Part shown: piece by piece, positions 1 to 4,691 of the stretch | Numbering within the stretch: the stretch's first letter is position 1 | How the letters are laid out: the number at the start of each line of letters is the position of its first letter | Source of the DNA: Candidatus Woesearchaeota archaeon | Lineage (GTDB): Archaea; Nanobdellota; Nanobdellia; Woesearchaeales; UBA10216 | Assembly: GCA_023269295.1 (NCBI GenBank) | Contig: JAHFTU010000079.1 | Location: forward strand, 1-6,230 | Direction: 5' to 3' | DNA: 6,230 bases | The notes under the pieces: model-generated | Told to the model about the DNA's origin: nothing | The model's database searches: none | The model's input: the letters and a program-made list of their open reading frames with translations, nothing else | Made by a program: the position numbers and the translations under genes

Positions 1-7
1 GACCGCT

Positions 8-55
8 CCCAAGTCGACAGCAGTCGACTGGGCCCAATCGCGACAGCGATTTGGG
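8..55. repeat. Two tandem bulged hairpins
   Basis: Two adjacent inverted repeats of very similar design. Hairpin 1: CCCA (8-11) and GTCGAC (13-18) pair with GTCGAC (23-28) and TGGG (29-32), loop AGCA, with A12 bulged. Hairpin 2: CCCAA (33-37) and TCGC (38-41) pair with GCGA (46-49) and TTGGG (51-55), loop GACA, with T50 bulged. Each stem is nine or ten pairs with a four-base loop and one bulged base, on opposite arms in the two hairpins. No T-tract follows on either strand, so a simple terminator is unlikely. It may be a palindromic intergenic repeat, part of a structured RNA, or the edge of a gene cut by the window. The pairing is directly visible; the function is unknown. Confidence 0.5.
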
Positions 56-74
56 TTTCACAAAAGGGGTCATG

Positions 75-88
75 CGAAAACTTTAACT
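75..88 (+). promoter_or_regulatory. Putative archaeal promoter (BRE/TATA)
   Basis: CGAAA followed by ACTTTAACT resembles a BRE plus TATA box. Its centre (about 84) lies 27-29 bases before the ATG at 113, the spacing expected if transcription begins at or next to that ATG. This would give a leaderless message and supports the 113 start over a start outside the window. The match to the TTTAWA consensus is imperfect. Confidence 0.4.
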
Positions 89-112
89 ACTGCAACAGCC
101 ATTAACAGGGTC

Positions 113-325
113 ATGGCGAGAAGAAAGAAAAGGCCAAGCGATACAGGCAAGAACCGTCATCTTGACGAATTCTTGAAACAGCTGCAGATTGAAGATGAAA
201 AAAGAGGCAAAATTGTTGCTTTTGTTGAGGACATAACATTTAAGCAGCTGAAAGAGCTCAGCACAGGCGTCACTGAAGAAAAGAAGAAGCCAAAGCTCAG
301 GCTGCAAAGGCCGTGGCAAAAGTGA
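113..325 (+). CDS. Small basic protein of unknown function
   Basis: Predicted 70-residue protein, very rich in Lys, Arg and Glu, opening with a basic run (MARRKKRPSD) and ending KLRLQRPWQK. I recognise no family. The middle (about residues 15-50) looks helical and amphipathic, as in a small nucleic-acid-binding or antitoxin-type protein, but that is only a composition argument. The frame stays open upstream to position 2, so the protein could begin outside the window. The ATG at 113 is preferred because a TATA-like element sits the right distance upstream for a leaderless transcript and because upstream codons are less like those of the gene. It ends 14 bases before the ATG of the UPF0175-like gene, so the two are probably co-transcribed. 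Confidence 0.55.
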   Translation: MARRKKRPSDTGKNRHLDEFLKQLQIEDEKRGKIVAFVEDITFKQLKELSTGVTEEKKKPKLRLQRPWQK

Positions 326-330
326 TTGCA

Positions 331-334
331 GGAG
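331..334 (+). promoter_or_regulatory. Ribosome binding site deciding the start at 340
   Basis: GGAG lies five bases before the ATG at 340. It favours that ATG over the in-frame GTG at 313, which would overlap the preceding gene by 13 bases and has no comparable site. Confidence 0.45.
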
Positions 335-339
335 AAAAT

Positions 340-576
340 ATGAAAGAAAAAGTTAAGAGGGCACTTAAACTGCTTAAAGCGCGCAAGGTGACGATAAGAA
401 AGGCCGCGACTTTGGCAGGGGTTTCTTACCGAGAGATGGTTGACTTAACGTCAAAAGCCGGCATAGATATAGGATACACTCTGAAGGACCTGTGGGAGGA
501 TATGCAAAAATTCCAGAAGCGACGCGTTAATCCAAACCAGCTTGCCAAAGACTTGGAAGCTATGGAAAATGGCTAG
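340..576 (+). CDS. UPF0175-like antitoxin-type HTH protein
   Basis: Predicted 78 residues from the ATG at 340 (87 from the GTG at 313). The core resembles the C-terminal half of UPF0175 proteins: a helical segment VTIRKAATLAGVSYREM (about residues 17-33), then a short helix and the IDIGYTLKDLWEDM stretch (about 42-55), matching the family pattern of G(K/R)xSxxKAAxLAGxS...GIxxxYxxxDLxxD. UPF0175 members are usually DNA-binding antitoxins paired with PIN-like toxins. This protein lacks the N-terminal ribbon-helix-helix part seen in longer members, and no PIN gene adjoins it: the next gene is convergent, six bases beyond the stop. The partner may be the upstream 70-residue protein, a distant toxin such as the VapC in this window, or none. 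The family call comes from motif recall, not a search. Confidence 0.65.
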   Translation: MKEKVKRALKLLKARKVTIRKAATLAGVSYREMVDLTSKAGIDIGYTLKDLWEDMQKFQKRRVNPNQLAKDLEAMENG

Positions 577-582
577 GCTTCC

Positions 583-954
583 TCACGACAAGTCCCGGTG
601 CGTCTCATACATAAAGGCAGCGTGCTTGTTGTGCTTCCGCAGCCCTTTTGCCACTTCCTTCGCGATTTGGGCTGATGATACTTCCTTCTTCTTGTGCACA
701 AACCGGCTGATGTTCTTTGCAACTGCGCCAGCAATCCGCTCGCACTCCTTCTCGCCCATCATGACAACGTAGCAGGCAGCATAAGCCGAACCGTAAACCT
801 TGCGCTCATCGTAGCCGGCGCAAGTGCCTGATGATGAGCGCTTGACAACGCAGTGCACGCTCTCGCTATGGCTATGCTTCCGCTTCTGTTGCTGAATCTT
901 CCTATGTTTTGCACTTGCTGTTCCCACAATTCTCACCAAAGTTCCCATAGCCAT
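583..954 (-). CDS. Stand-alone ATP-cone domain protein
   Basis: Predicted 123 residues. Residues about 36-123 match an ATP-cone: VVKRS at the start, YDERKVYGSAYAAC in place of the usual FDxxKIxxSIxxA, then ECERIAGAVAKNI, then KKEVSSAQIAKEVAKGL, closing with AAFMYETHRDLS. ATP-cones bind ATP or dATP and act as regulatory modules in class I and III ribonucleotide reductases and in NrdR. Here there is no catalytic domain and no NrdR-type zinc ribbon. The first 35 residues are an unusual Lys/His/Ser/Gln-rich tail. The gene is last in its operon, joined to the CcdA-like gene by a TGATG stop-start overlap, which suggests translational coupling. A GTG at 957 and an ATG at 948 are alternative starts; the ATG at 954 was chosen for the overlap. 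A nucleotide-sensing role is inference. Confidence 0.8.
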   Translation of the reverse strand: MAMGTLVRIVGTASAKHRKIQQQKRKHSHSESVHCVVKRSSSGTCAGYDERKVYGSAYAACYVVMMGEKECERIAGAVAKNISRFVHKKKEVSSAQIAKEVAKGLRKHNKHAAFMYETHRDLS

Positions 955-1664
955 CACCCGAAGTTTATTGTGCCATTAGCGATGAGCATGAGCAGCCAGC
1001 CCATCGCAACCAGCATAAGCCCAATGAAAAGCCTCATAACACCCCTGCTTTCCTGCTTCCACTTCTTGACCTCATGAAGCCGCTTGCCGCCTGCCACAAG
1101 CAAAAGTATGGCAACCAGCGGCGCAACAAATATCACGTTGTAAAGCACCAGCATCAGGAAAGCTGAAAAGTCAAAATACTGGGAGAGCAGCATTATGATT
1201 GCCAAGTAAGGCGCGCCGGTGCAGGGCAGCTCAACTCCGGCAACAAAAGCGCCAAGCAGCATAATTCCCGGAACTGTCACCTTGGAAGCGTAGTCGTGAA
1301 GCTTCTTGGCAAAAAACGGAGGGATAGTAAGCGAGAACCACTTTCCATACCAGAAATAATCCTTTATCTCGAACATCCCGGCTATGATTATCAGTATGCC
1401 GACGCCAATTGCAAGGTACTCGCTCAGGTACAGCGGCAGCCCCGACAGGAAATAAACAAGCCCGAGGCCAGCCAGCAGGTATGTCATGAAGACCGCAAAA
1501 ATGTACAGCCCGCCAAACAGCAGCATTTTCTTCGTGGACTGGCGGGTTGTGAGAATCACCGAAATCATCAGTATCAAAACGCCTATGGCGCACGGATTAA
1601 TAGAGTCTATAGCTGCAGCGCCTACCACTGTCGCCAAAGTTGGAAGGTAAGCCTCAACCGCCAT
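954..1664 (-). CDS. CcdA/DsbD-type thiol-disulfide membrane protein
   Basis: Predicted 236-residue integral membrane protein with about six hydrophobic segments (roughly 9-38, 47-74, 80-100, 132-160, 166-192, 208-230). It has the two half-motifs of the CcdA/DsbD-beta family: IDSINPCAIG (Cys25) in the first helix and VELPCTGAPY (Cys148) in the fourth. In this family the paired cysteines carry reducing equivalents from cytoplasmic thioredoxin across the membrane to extracytoplasmic thiol proteins. The length is normal for a CcdA-type protein without thioredoxin domains. Its ATG follows a GGGGTG ribosome binding site by six bases and overlaps the end of the upstream gene by 11 bases; its stop overlaps the ATP-cone start. 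No cytochrome c or haem-lyase gene is visible, so the client is more likely the His/Cys-rich membrane protein encoded just upstream. That pairing is inference. Confidence 0.85.
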   Translation of the reverse strand: MAVEAYLPTLATVVGAAAIDSINPCAIGVLILMISVILTTRQSTKKMLLFGGLYIFAVFMTYLLAGLGLVYFLSGLPLYLSEYLAIGVGILIIIAGMFEIKDYFWYGKWFSLTIPPFFAKKLHDYASKVTVPGIMLLGAFVAGVELPCTGAPYLAIIMLLSQYFDFSAFLMLVLYNVIFVAPLVAILLLVAGGKRLHEVKKWKQESRGVMRLFIGLMLVAMGWLLMLIANGTINFG

Positions 1665-2538
1665 TCAGAGCACCCCTTTTGATAGCAACCTTGTAACTTT
1701 CGCACATCCGTCCAGTCTTACCCTTCACCTCAGAGTCAAATTCTAAGATGATGCAGTCGCCAGGCGGGATATTGCCGTGGGGGGAAGGAACATAATCCTC
1801 ATAGTAGCCGCCAAGCTTCTCCTGCACCGCTTTCCCATCCAAGGTTTTCCACACAAACACCTGCAGCGTTCCAGGCCCGCCAGGGCAGCTGTCGCCATCC
1901 TTGATGGTAACCAACCCATGGTTTGTTGGAAGCGCAAGCCACCCCGGATGCAAGTCACCGCCTACACTCCTGAAAAAGCTGCCAATGCTGACGTCCCTAT
2001 AATCAACTACAACTCCCTCAATGTGCATGCGGTTGTCACCGTGCTCGTGCAGCACGGTTTCGCCAACCCGGTTGGAAAAGCCCTTAGGGTCGACTAGCTG
2101 GTGCTGCTCCCCGCATCGCCAAACTTCAAAGTCAGCGTGCCAGTGGATAGGGCCGTTGGTTTCGGAAACAACGTTAAGGTAGATTGTAGAGCCTGCAACA
2201 TAAGCTGTCACAGCCACAATAACTGCAATAATAGGCCAGAACAGGAAATGCAAAACAACAGGCTTAGGCTTGCCCTTTTTTCTTTTCACAAGAATCGAAA
2301 CAGCAACAAGAGCTGCCAGCAAAGCCGCCCCAGCAACAACAGCCTGCATTGTGTTCTGGCGTATAGCCTCGTCCAGCATCACAGGCCCAGTTCCTTCGTA
2401 TGCGTCAATCACTCCGCCTTCATCGCTGCCAGCCTCGCCTGTTTCGTGAGCAGCAACCATGCCACCAAACAGGGCTAAAAGATTCAGAACTACAACTGCG
2501 AAGACAACTCTCCTGATAACTGCGCTGTTCACAGACAT
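1654..2538 (-). CDS. Membrane-anchored protein with His/Cys-rich outer domain
   Basis: Predicted 294 residues from the ATG at 2538, or 301 from the ATG at 2559. It has three hydrophobic segments: about 10-30 (signal anchor or signal peptide ending MVAA), 65-84 and 95-117. The loop VKRKKGKPKP between the last two should be cytoplasmic, so the C-terminal domain (about 123-294) should face outward. That domain opens with GPIHWHADFEVWRCGE (His132, His134, Cys142), continues with VLHEHGDNRMHIEGVV (His164, His166, His172) and has further cysteines at 218, 262 and 279. Clustered His and Cys suggest metal binding, perhaps copper, and possible disulfides, which fits the CcdA-like gene overlapping downstream. 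I recall similar HWHADF/HEHGDNR proteins in archaea only as uncharacterised. The 2538 start has its own ribosome binding site and gives a compact signal-like N terminus. Function unknown. Confidence 0.8.
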   Translation of the reverse strand: MSVNSAVIRRVVFAVVVLNLLALFGGMVAAHETGEAGSDEGGVIDAYEGTGPVMLDEAIRQNTMQAVVAGAALLAALVAVSILVKRKKGKPKPVVLHFLFWPIIAVIVAVTAYVAGSTIYLNVVSETNGPIHWHADFEVWRCGEQHQLVDPKGFSNRVGETVLHEHGDNRMHIEGVVVDYRDVSIGSFFRSVGGDLHPGWLALPTNHGLVTIKDGDSCPGGPGTLQVFVWKTLDGKAVQEKLGGYYEDYVPSPHGNIPPGDCIILEFDSEVKGKTGRMCESYKVAIKRGALNGG

Positions 2539-2541
2539 CTT

Positions 2542-2547
2542 TCCCTT
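2542..2547 (-). promoter_or_regulatory. Ribosome binding site for the ATG at 2538
   Basis: On the minus strand AAGGGA lies three to four bases before the ATG at 2538. The ATG at 2559 has only a weak GAG upstream. This favours the shorter form of the membrane protein and leaves a 21-base gap after the 26-residue ORF. Confidence 0.45.
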
Positions 2548-2559
2548 AGCACTGCCCAT

Positions 2560-2640
2560 TCAGCAAAACTCGCACACGTTGCGCTTTACCGGCTTGACTG
2601 AAGCCTTTTTGCTGCTGTTGCTTGCTTTCTTAGCTTTCAT
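2560..2640 (-). CDS. 26-residue Lys/Ser-rich peptide ending in CEFC
   Basis: A very short ORF: it starts MKAKKASNSSKK, continues through PVKRN and ends VCEFC before TGA (2562-2560). The best ribosome binding site of the operon (GAGGTG, 2651-2646) is five bases before its ATG, and a TATA box lies upstream, so it is the first ORF of the transcript. The peptide is strongly basic with one C-terminal CxxC. The frame is the same as that of the membrane protein downstream: if the TGA were absent, the two would form one protein with a basic cytoplasmic extension. It could be a real small protein (zinc-binding or thiol-active), a leader peptide controlling the operon, or a gene front separated by a stop mutation or sequence error. 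It lies next to a thiol-disulfide transporter gene. Conservation is unknown. Confidence 0.5.
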   Translation of the reverse strand: MKAKKASNSSKKASVKPVKRNVCEFC

Positions 2641-2645
2641 TGTGG

Positions 2646-2651
2646 CACCTC
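2646..2651 (-). promoter_or_regulatory. Strong ribosome binding site for the 26-residue ORF
   Basis: GAGGTG on the minus strand, five bases before the ATG at 2640. This is the main evidence that the tiny ORF is translated. Confidence 0.55.
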
Positions 2652-2700
2652 TTTTGAAACTCTGAAACGTATCAGTATACAATTCCGTATATTGCTATAT

Positions 2701-2729
2701 TGGTAATTTAAATAGTTTTTGGTAATTTT
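2701..2729 (-). promoter_or_regulatory. Operon promoter with flanking direct repeat
   Basis: On the minus strand CTATTTAAATTACC holds an archaeal TATA box (ATTTAAAT, 2706-2713). It predicts a transcript start near 2683 and a leader of about 43 bases before the ATG at 2640. The plus-strand word TGGTAATTT occurs at 2701-2709 and again at 2720-2728, so two copies spaced 19 bases apart sit at and just upstream of the TATA box. They could be a regulator site. The TATA box is fairly clear; the operator is a guess. Confidence 0.5.
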
Positions 2730-2732
2730 GGG

Positions 2733-3101
2733 CTACCCCAAAAAGATAATGCCGGGCTCGCTCTTGAAATCTGAATCGCCTGTAACGACCTTTGCGCCAT
2801 GCTGCAGAGCGGTTGCGAGAACTATAGAGTCACCAAGCCCCCATTTCTTTTCGTGTTTGATAAGGGCAGCATCTTTGGCCAGCTTAACAGATACTGGCAC
2901 AACAAAAGATGTTTTTAGCATAAAGCTCAGTGCATCCTCAGCATCCTTTTTTGAAAGGATTAGCATGTGGCGAAAAACCTCAGCCACATTGATTGTGCTG
3001 ATGATAATGCGTCCACCCTCTATTAATTCTTTTGCTCTCTTCCCCGGCTCACTGGACTTGAAGTACTCAATCCATGCCCAAGAGTCAATCAAAACGGTCA
3101 A
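2733..3101 (-). CDS. vapC: VapC-type PIN-domain ribonuclease toxin
   Basis: Predicted 122 residues from a TTG at 3101. It has a PIN-domain layout: VLIDSWAWIEYF at the N terminus (Asp6), INVAEVFRHM (Glu41), GLGDSIVLATALQHGAKVVTG (Asp91) and TGDSDF (Asp109). These four acidic residues are the expected metal-binding active site of VapC endoribonucleases, which cut tRNA or other RNA when free of antitoxin. All are present, so the toxin looks intact. An ATG at 3143 would give 136 residues and a 59-base overlap with the antitoxin, but the extra 14 residues are not PIN-like and no ribosome binding site precedes it. The TTG has GAGGG six bases upstream and a 17-base overlap with vapB, and it starts the protein just before the first strand, as is usual in VapC. 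It should be translated with the antitoxin. Confidence 0.88.
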   Translation of the reverse strand: MTVLIDSWAWIEYFKSSEPGKRAKELIEGGRIIISTINVAEVFRHMLILSKKDAEDALSFMLKTSFVVPVSVKLAKDAALIKHEKKWGLGDSIVLATALQHGAKVVTGDSDFKSEPGIIFLG

Positions 3102-3279
3102 TTTCTTCCCTCTTAAAAGATGGTATTTTTTTGAATTTGCCAAAAAATGATTCGGTTGGCTTTTTCGCTTCGGCTATGACATCCCGTATTACTTCATCAA
3201 ATGATCCTGCACGGGTTTCCTCTTTAATGCTCCTGAGCATCTCAAGCGTTTCTCTCCTCACTGCAATAGTAGTGTCCAT
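3085..3279 (-). CDS. vapB: VapB-type antitoxin
   Basis: Predicted 64 residues. Residues about 3-40 (TTIAVRRETLEMLRSIKEE, then SFDEVIRDVIAEAKK) look like a short beta strand and two helices, as in ribbon-helix-helix DNA-binding antitoxins of archaea. The basic and aromatic tail (about 41-64, with FFGKFKKIPSF) would be the toxin-neutralising part. It sits immediately upstream of vapC and overlaps it, the standard antitoxin-first order. The ATG at 3279 has GGTGA (3289-3285) five bases before it. A TATA box and an exact 15-bp tandem repeat lie just upstream, consistent with the self-repression typical of VapBC operons. The family call rests on context and the N-terminal pattern. Confidence 0.85.
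   Translation of the reverse strand: MDTTIAVRRETLEMLRSIKEETRAGSFDEVIRDVIAEAKKPTESFFGKFKKIPSFKREEIDRFD
3108..3112 (-). promoter_or_regulatory. Ribosome binding site for the TTG start of vapC
   Basis: GAGGG on the minus strand, six bases before the TTG at 3101 and inside the end of vapB. It supports the TTG start over the ATG at 3143. Confidence 0.5.
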
Positions 3280-3288
3280 CTAAATCAC

Positions 3289-3318
3289 CATAAGTTATAT
3301 TTACATAAGTTATATTTA
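3289..3318. repeat. Exact 15-bp tandem repeat, likely vapBC operator
   Basis: CATAAGTTATATTTA occurs twice back to back (3289-3303 and 3304-3318) with no mismatch. On the minus strand this is TAAATATAACTTATG repeated, starting inside the vapB TATA box and ending at its ribosome binding site. A repeat covering the promoter and probable transcript start is a natural binding site for a dimeric ribbon-helix-helix antitoxin. It may also affect the divergent membrane protein gene at 3366. The repeat is plain in the sequence; the operator role is inference. Confidence 0.65.
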
Positions 3319-3322
3319 AAGG
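3310..3322 (-). promoter_or_regulatory. vapBC promoter TATA box
   Basis: On the minus strand CCTTTAAATATAA is a good archaeal TATA box. Its centre near 3316 predicts a transcript start near 3290, just before the GGTGA ribosome binding site. The TTTAAA core is palindromic and could also be used rightward, toward the gene at 3366. Confidence 0.6.
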
Positions 3323-3344
3323 TTTCGCTGAATCGCACATTAAA

Positions 3345-3352
3345 CTTAAATA
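3345..3352 (+). promoter_or_regulatory. Putative TATA box for the membrane protein gene
   Basis: CTTAAATA is centred near 3348. A start about 26 bases on falls near 3375, which is an in-frame ATG nine bases inside the ORF that begins at 3366. If this box is used, the message would be leaderless from 3375. The more upstream TTTAAA at 3315-3320 is an alternative that would give a short leader for the 3366 start. Confidence 0.35.
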
Positions 3353-3365
3353 AAACCTCACTGCA

Positions 3366-3782
3366 ATGAACAGCATGCTCAAGCACATCATGGACAAGTG
3401 GGACTCTTACATGGGAGTCCTTCTTGGCATTTTTCTGATTATCATTGCAGCAACCAAGATTGCAACAGCGAATCCGCAGCTGCTATTGTTCTTCAAATAC
3501 TATGTCTTCGTGATGGTTGCTGTTGTAATATTTGACACCGTAAAAAACTTCAGCCAGCACGAGAGCGCCTTATGGAAATTCGCTGCAATAGCTTCTAACG
3601 GCATTGTGCTTGCAGGCTGCGTAATAATACTTGAGAAACTGTTTGGAATGTCTTTTCCTTTGGCGGTCTCATCCCTGCCGCTGCTGTCACAGCTCGTTGC
3701 GGTGCCAAACTTCATGCTTTATCTGGGAATATTCCTGGTAATAGAGAACGCGCTGTGGGTTTTCGTTTATGATCATTTCTGA
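3366..3782 (+). CDS. Four-helix integral membrane protein, unknown function
   Basis: Predicted 138 residues, mostly hydrophobic, with four likely membrane segments at about 15-35, 40-60, 72-93 and 112-135. The short N-terminal tail (MLKHIMDKWDSY) and the first cytoplasm-type loop (VKNFSQHESALWK) are polar. I see no transporter signature, paired cysteines or catalytic motif, and I do not recognise the family. An ATG at 3375 (fourth codon) is an alternative start suggested by the spacing of the nearest TATA box. No clear ribosome binding site precedes either ATG, so a leaderless or short-leader message is likely. It is divergent from vapBC with an 86-base gap, and its stop overlaps the end of the next, opposite-strand gene by 10 bases. 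Confidence 0.7.
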   Translation: MNSMLKHIMDKWDSYMGVLLGIFLIIIAATKIATANPQLLLFFKYYVFVMVAVVIFDTVKNFSQHESALWKFAAIASNGIVLAGCVIILEKLFGMSFPLAVSSLPLLSQLVAVPNFMLYLGIFLVIENALWVFVYDHF

Positions 3783-4639
3783 GCTGCCGGCAGAAGAAGG
3801 GGACTGTACCGCACAACACCGTTCACCGCTTGTGCGCTGAGCCTTTCAACATTTCCTCTCAGCAACCTGCTGGTTGGATGAACACCAAATCTGTTAGTAA
3901 GGTAATCTTTCAACGCTTCAGCTGCTAACGCCAAGGGCAACCCCTCCGCGTATTTGCCGCTCGATTCGACGAGAAGCTTAGCTTTTCCTACTGCAATGTT
4001 TGAATTAGCACCCTCTTTCAAGCTGGGAACATCAACTTCTGCGAGAATGCCGATATTGTGTGATTTGACTAGCTGTTTCAGCGTTGATGGGTTGCACTGG
4101 TCATCAAAAACGACCAATGGCTTGCTTCCAGTCACCATAGTCATTTTTTCGACAGCAGCATCGTAGAGAAAATCAACCAACGTGGGCTTGCCTGACAAGG
4201 TCAAGCACGCACCTTCGAATGAGGGAGCAATAACCGGCAAATACCACAGCTTGACATATGGTTCATGCTTGTCGTTGCTGAAGTAGACCACGTCAGGCCT
4301 TGCAGTGGCAATAAAGTTAAAAGGAACGTTACGGTAAGGGTCACGGGTTGCTATGCAAGTGACGGCGTATGCCTCTTCTTTCGGGTCGGACAAAATGTCG
4401 CGCGCATCAGCAGGGCTTAGGCGCTGCGCTGGCTTCAATGCCTTCCTCTGGATCTGGCGGTACTCTTCGCTAAGAAAATGATTCCAAAGAAGTTTATCAG
4501 GCTCATCCATCTTTCTCAAGGTACGCTTTGTCAAGTCAGCAATACTAATCAGATAGGCATGTCTTTCTGAGAACTGTTCGCCTTCGCGCAGGACGATGGC
4601 GTCGAGTTCTTCAATCTCGTTACGAAACAGCTTAACCAT
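3773..4639 (-). CDS. Unrecognised soluble protein of 288 residues
   Basis: Predicted 288 residues from the ATG at 4639 (291 from the GTG at 4648). It has no signal peptide or membrane segment. Residues 1-85 look helical and charged; about 90-180 alternate strand-like hydrophobic stretches (FNFIATARPDVVYF, YVKLWYLPVIAPSF, KPLVVFDDQ); about 195-250 include IGILAEVDVPSL and a helix GLPLALAAEALKDYL. This suggests a mixed alpha/beta protein. The acidic pair in VVFDDQCN could be functional, but I cannot assign a fold or family. The ATG at 4639 is preferred because the upstream TATA box predicts a transcript start near 4646, and GTGAT lies a few bases before this ATG. It is a separate unit downstream of aIF2-gamma and overlaps the convergent membrane protein gene by 10 bases. 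Confidence 0.7.
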   Translation of the reverse strand: MVKLFRNEIEELDAIVLREGEQFSERHAYLISIADLTKRTLRKMDEPDKLLWNHFLSEEYRQIQRKALKPAQRLSPADARDILSDPKEEAYAVTCIATRDPYRNVPFNFIATARPDVVYFSNDKHEPYVKLWYLPVIAPSFEGACLTLSGKPTLVDFLYDAAVEKMTMVTGSKPLVVFDDQCNPSTLKQLVKSHNIGILAEVDVPSLKEGANSNIAVGKAKLLVESSGKYAEGLPLALAAEALKDYLTNRFGVHPTSRLLRGNVERLSAQAVNGVVRYSPLLLPAAQK

Positions 4640-4667
4640 TGTAATCACTGTAAAGTAAATAAGTAGT

Positions 4668-4675
4668 ATTTAAAT
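4668..4675 (-). promoter_or_regulatory. TATA box for the 288-residue gene
   Basis: ATTTAAAT within a minus-strand AAATATTTAAATACTA run, centred near 4671. It predicts a start around 4646, seven or so bases before the ATG at 4639. It lies in the short gap after the aIF2-gamma stop, so the downstream gene has its own promoter. Confidence 0.55.
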
Positions 4676-4691
4676 ATTTTGTTTGTGCCGC

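Noticed and set aside
1..73. Minus-strand ORF starting MTPFVKPKSLSRLG and leaving the window
   Set aside because: Only 24 codons are visible, it lies over the hairpins, and there is no clear ribosome binding site or promoter.
1..105. Open reading in all three plus frames at the left edge, including one ending in TAA at 103-105 that could be the tail of an upstream gene
   Set aside because: About 35 codons with no recognisable motif, and several frames are open at once, so no frame can be chosen.
1231..1593. Minus-strand ORF of 120 codons inside the CcdA-like gene
   Set aside because: It is a frame-shifted shadow of a well-supported membrane protein and has low-quality composition.
2560..2562. 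TGA as selenocysteine or a reassigned codon joining the peptide and the membrane protein
   Set aside because: Other genes in the window end normally in TGA, no selenocysteine insertion element was seen, and separate ribosome binding sites explain two starts.
3085..3143. Longer VapC from the ATG at 3143
   Set aside because: The extra 14 residues are not PIN-like, no ribosome binding site precedes that ATG, and it would overlap vapB by 59 bases.
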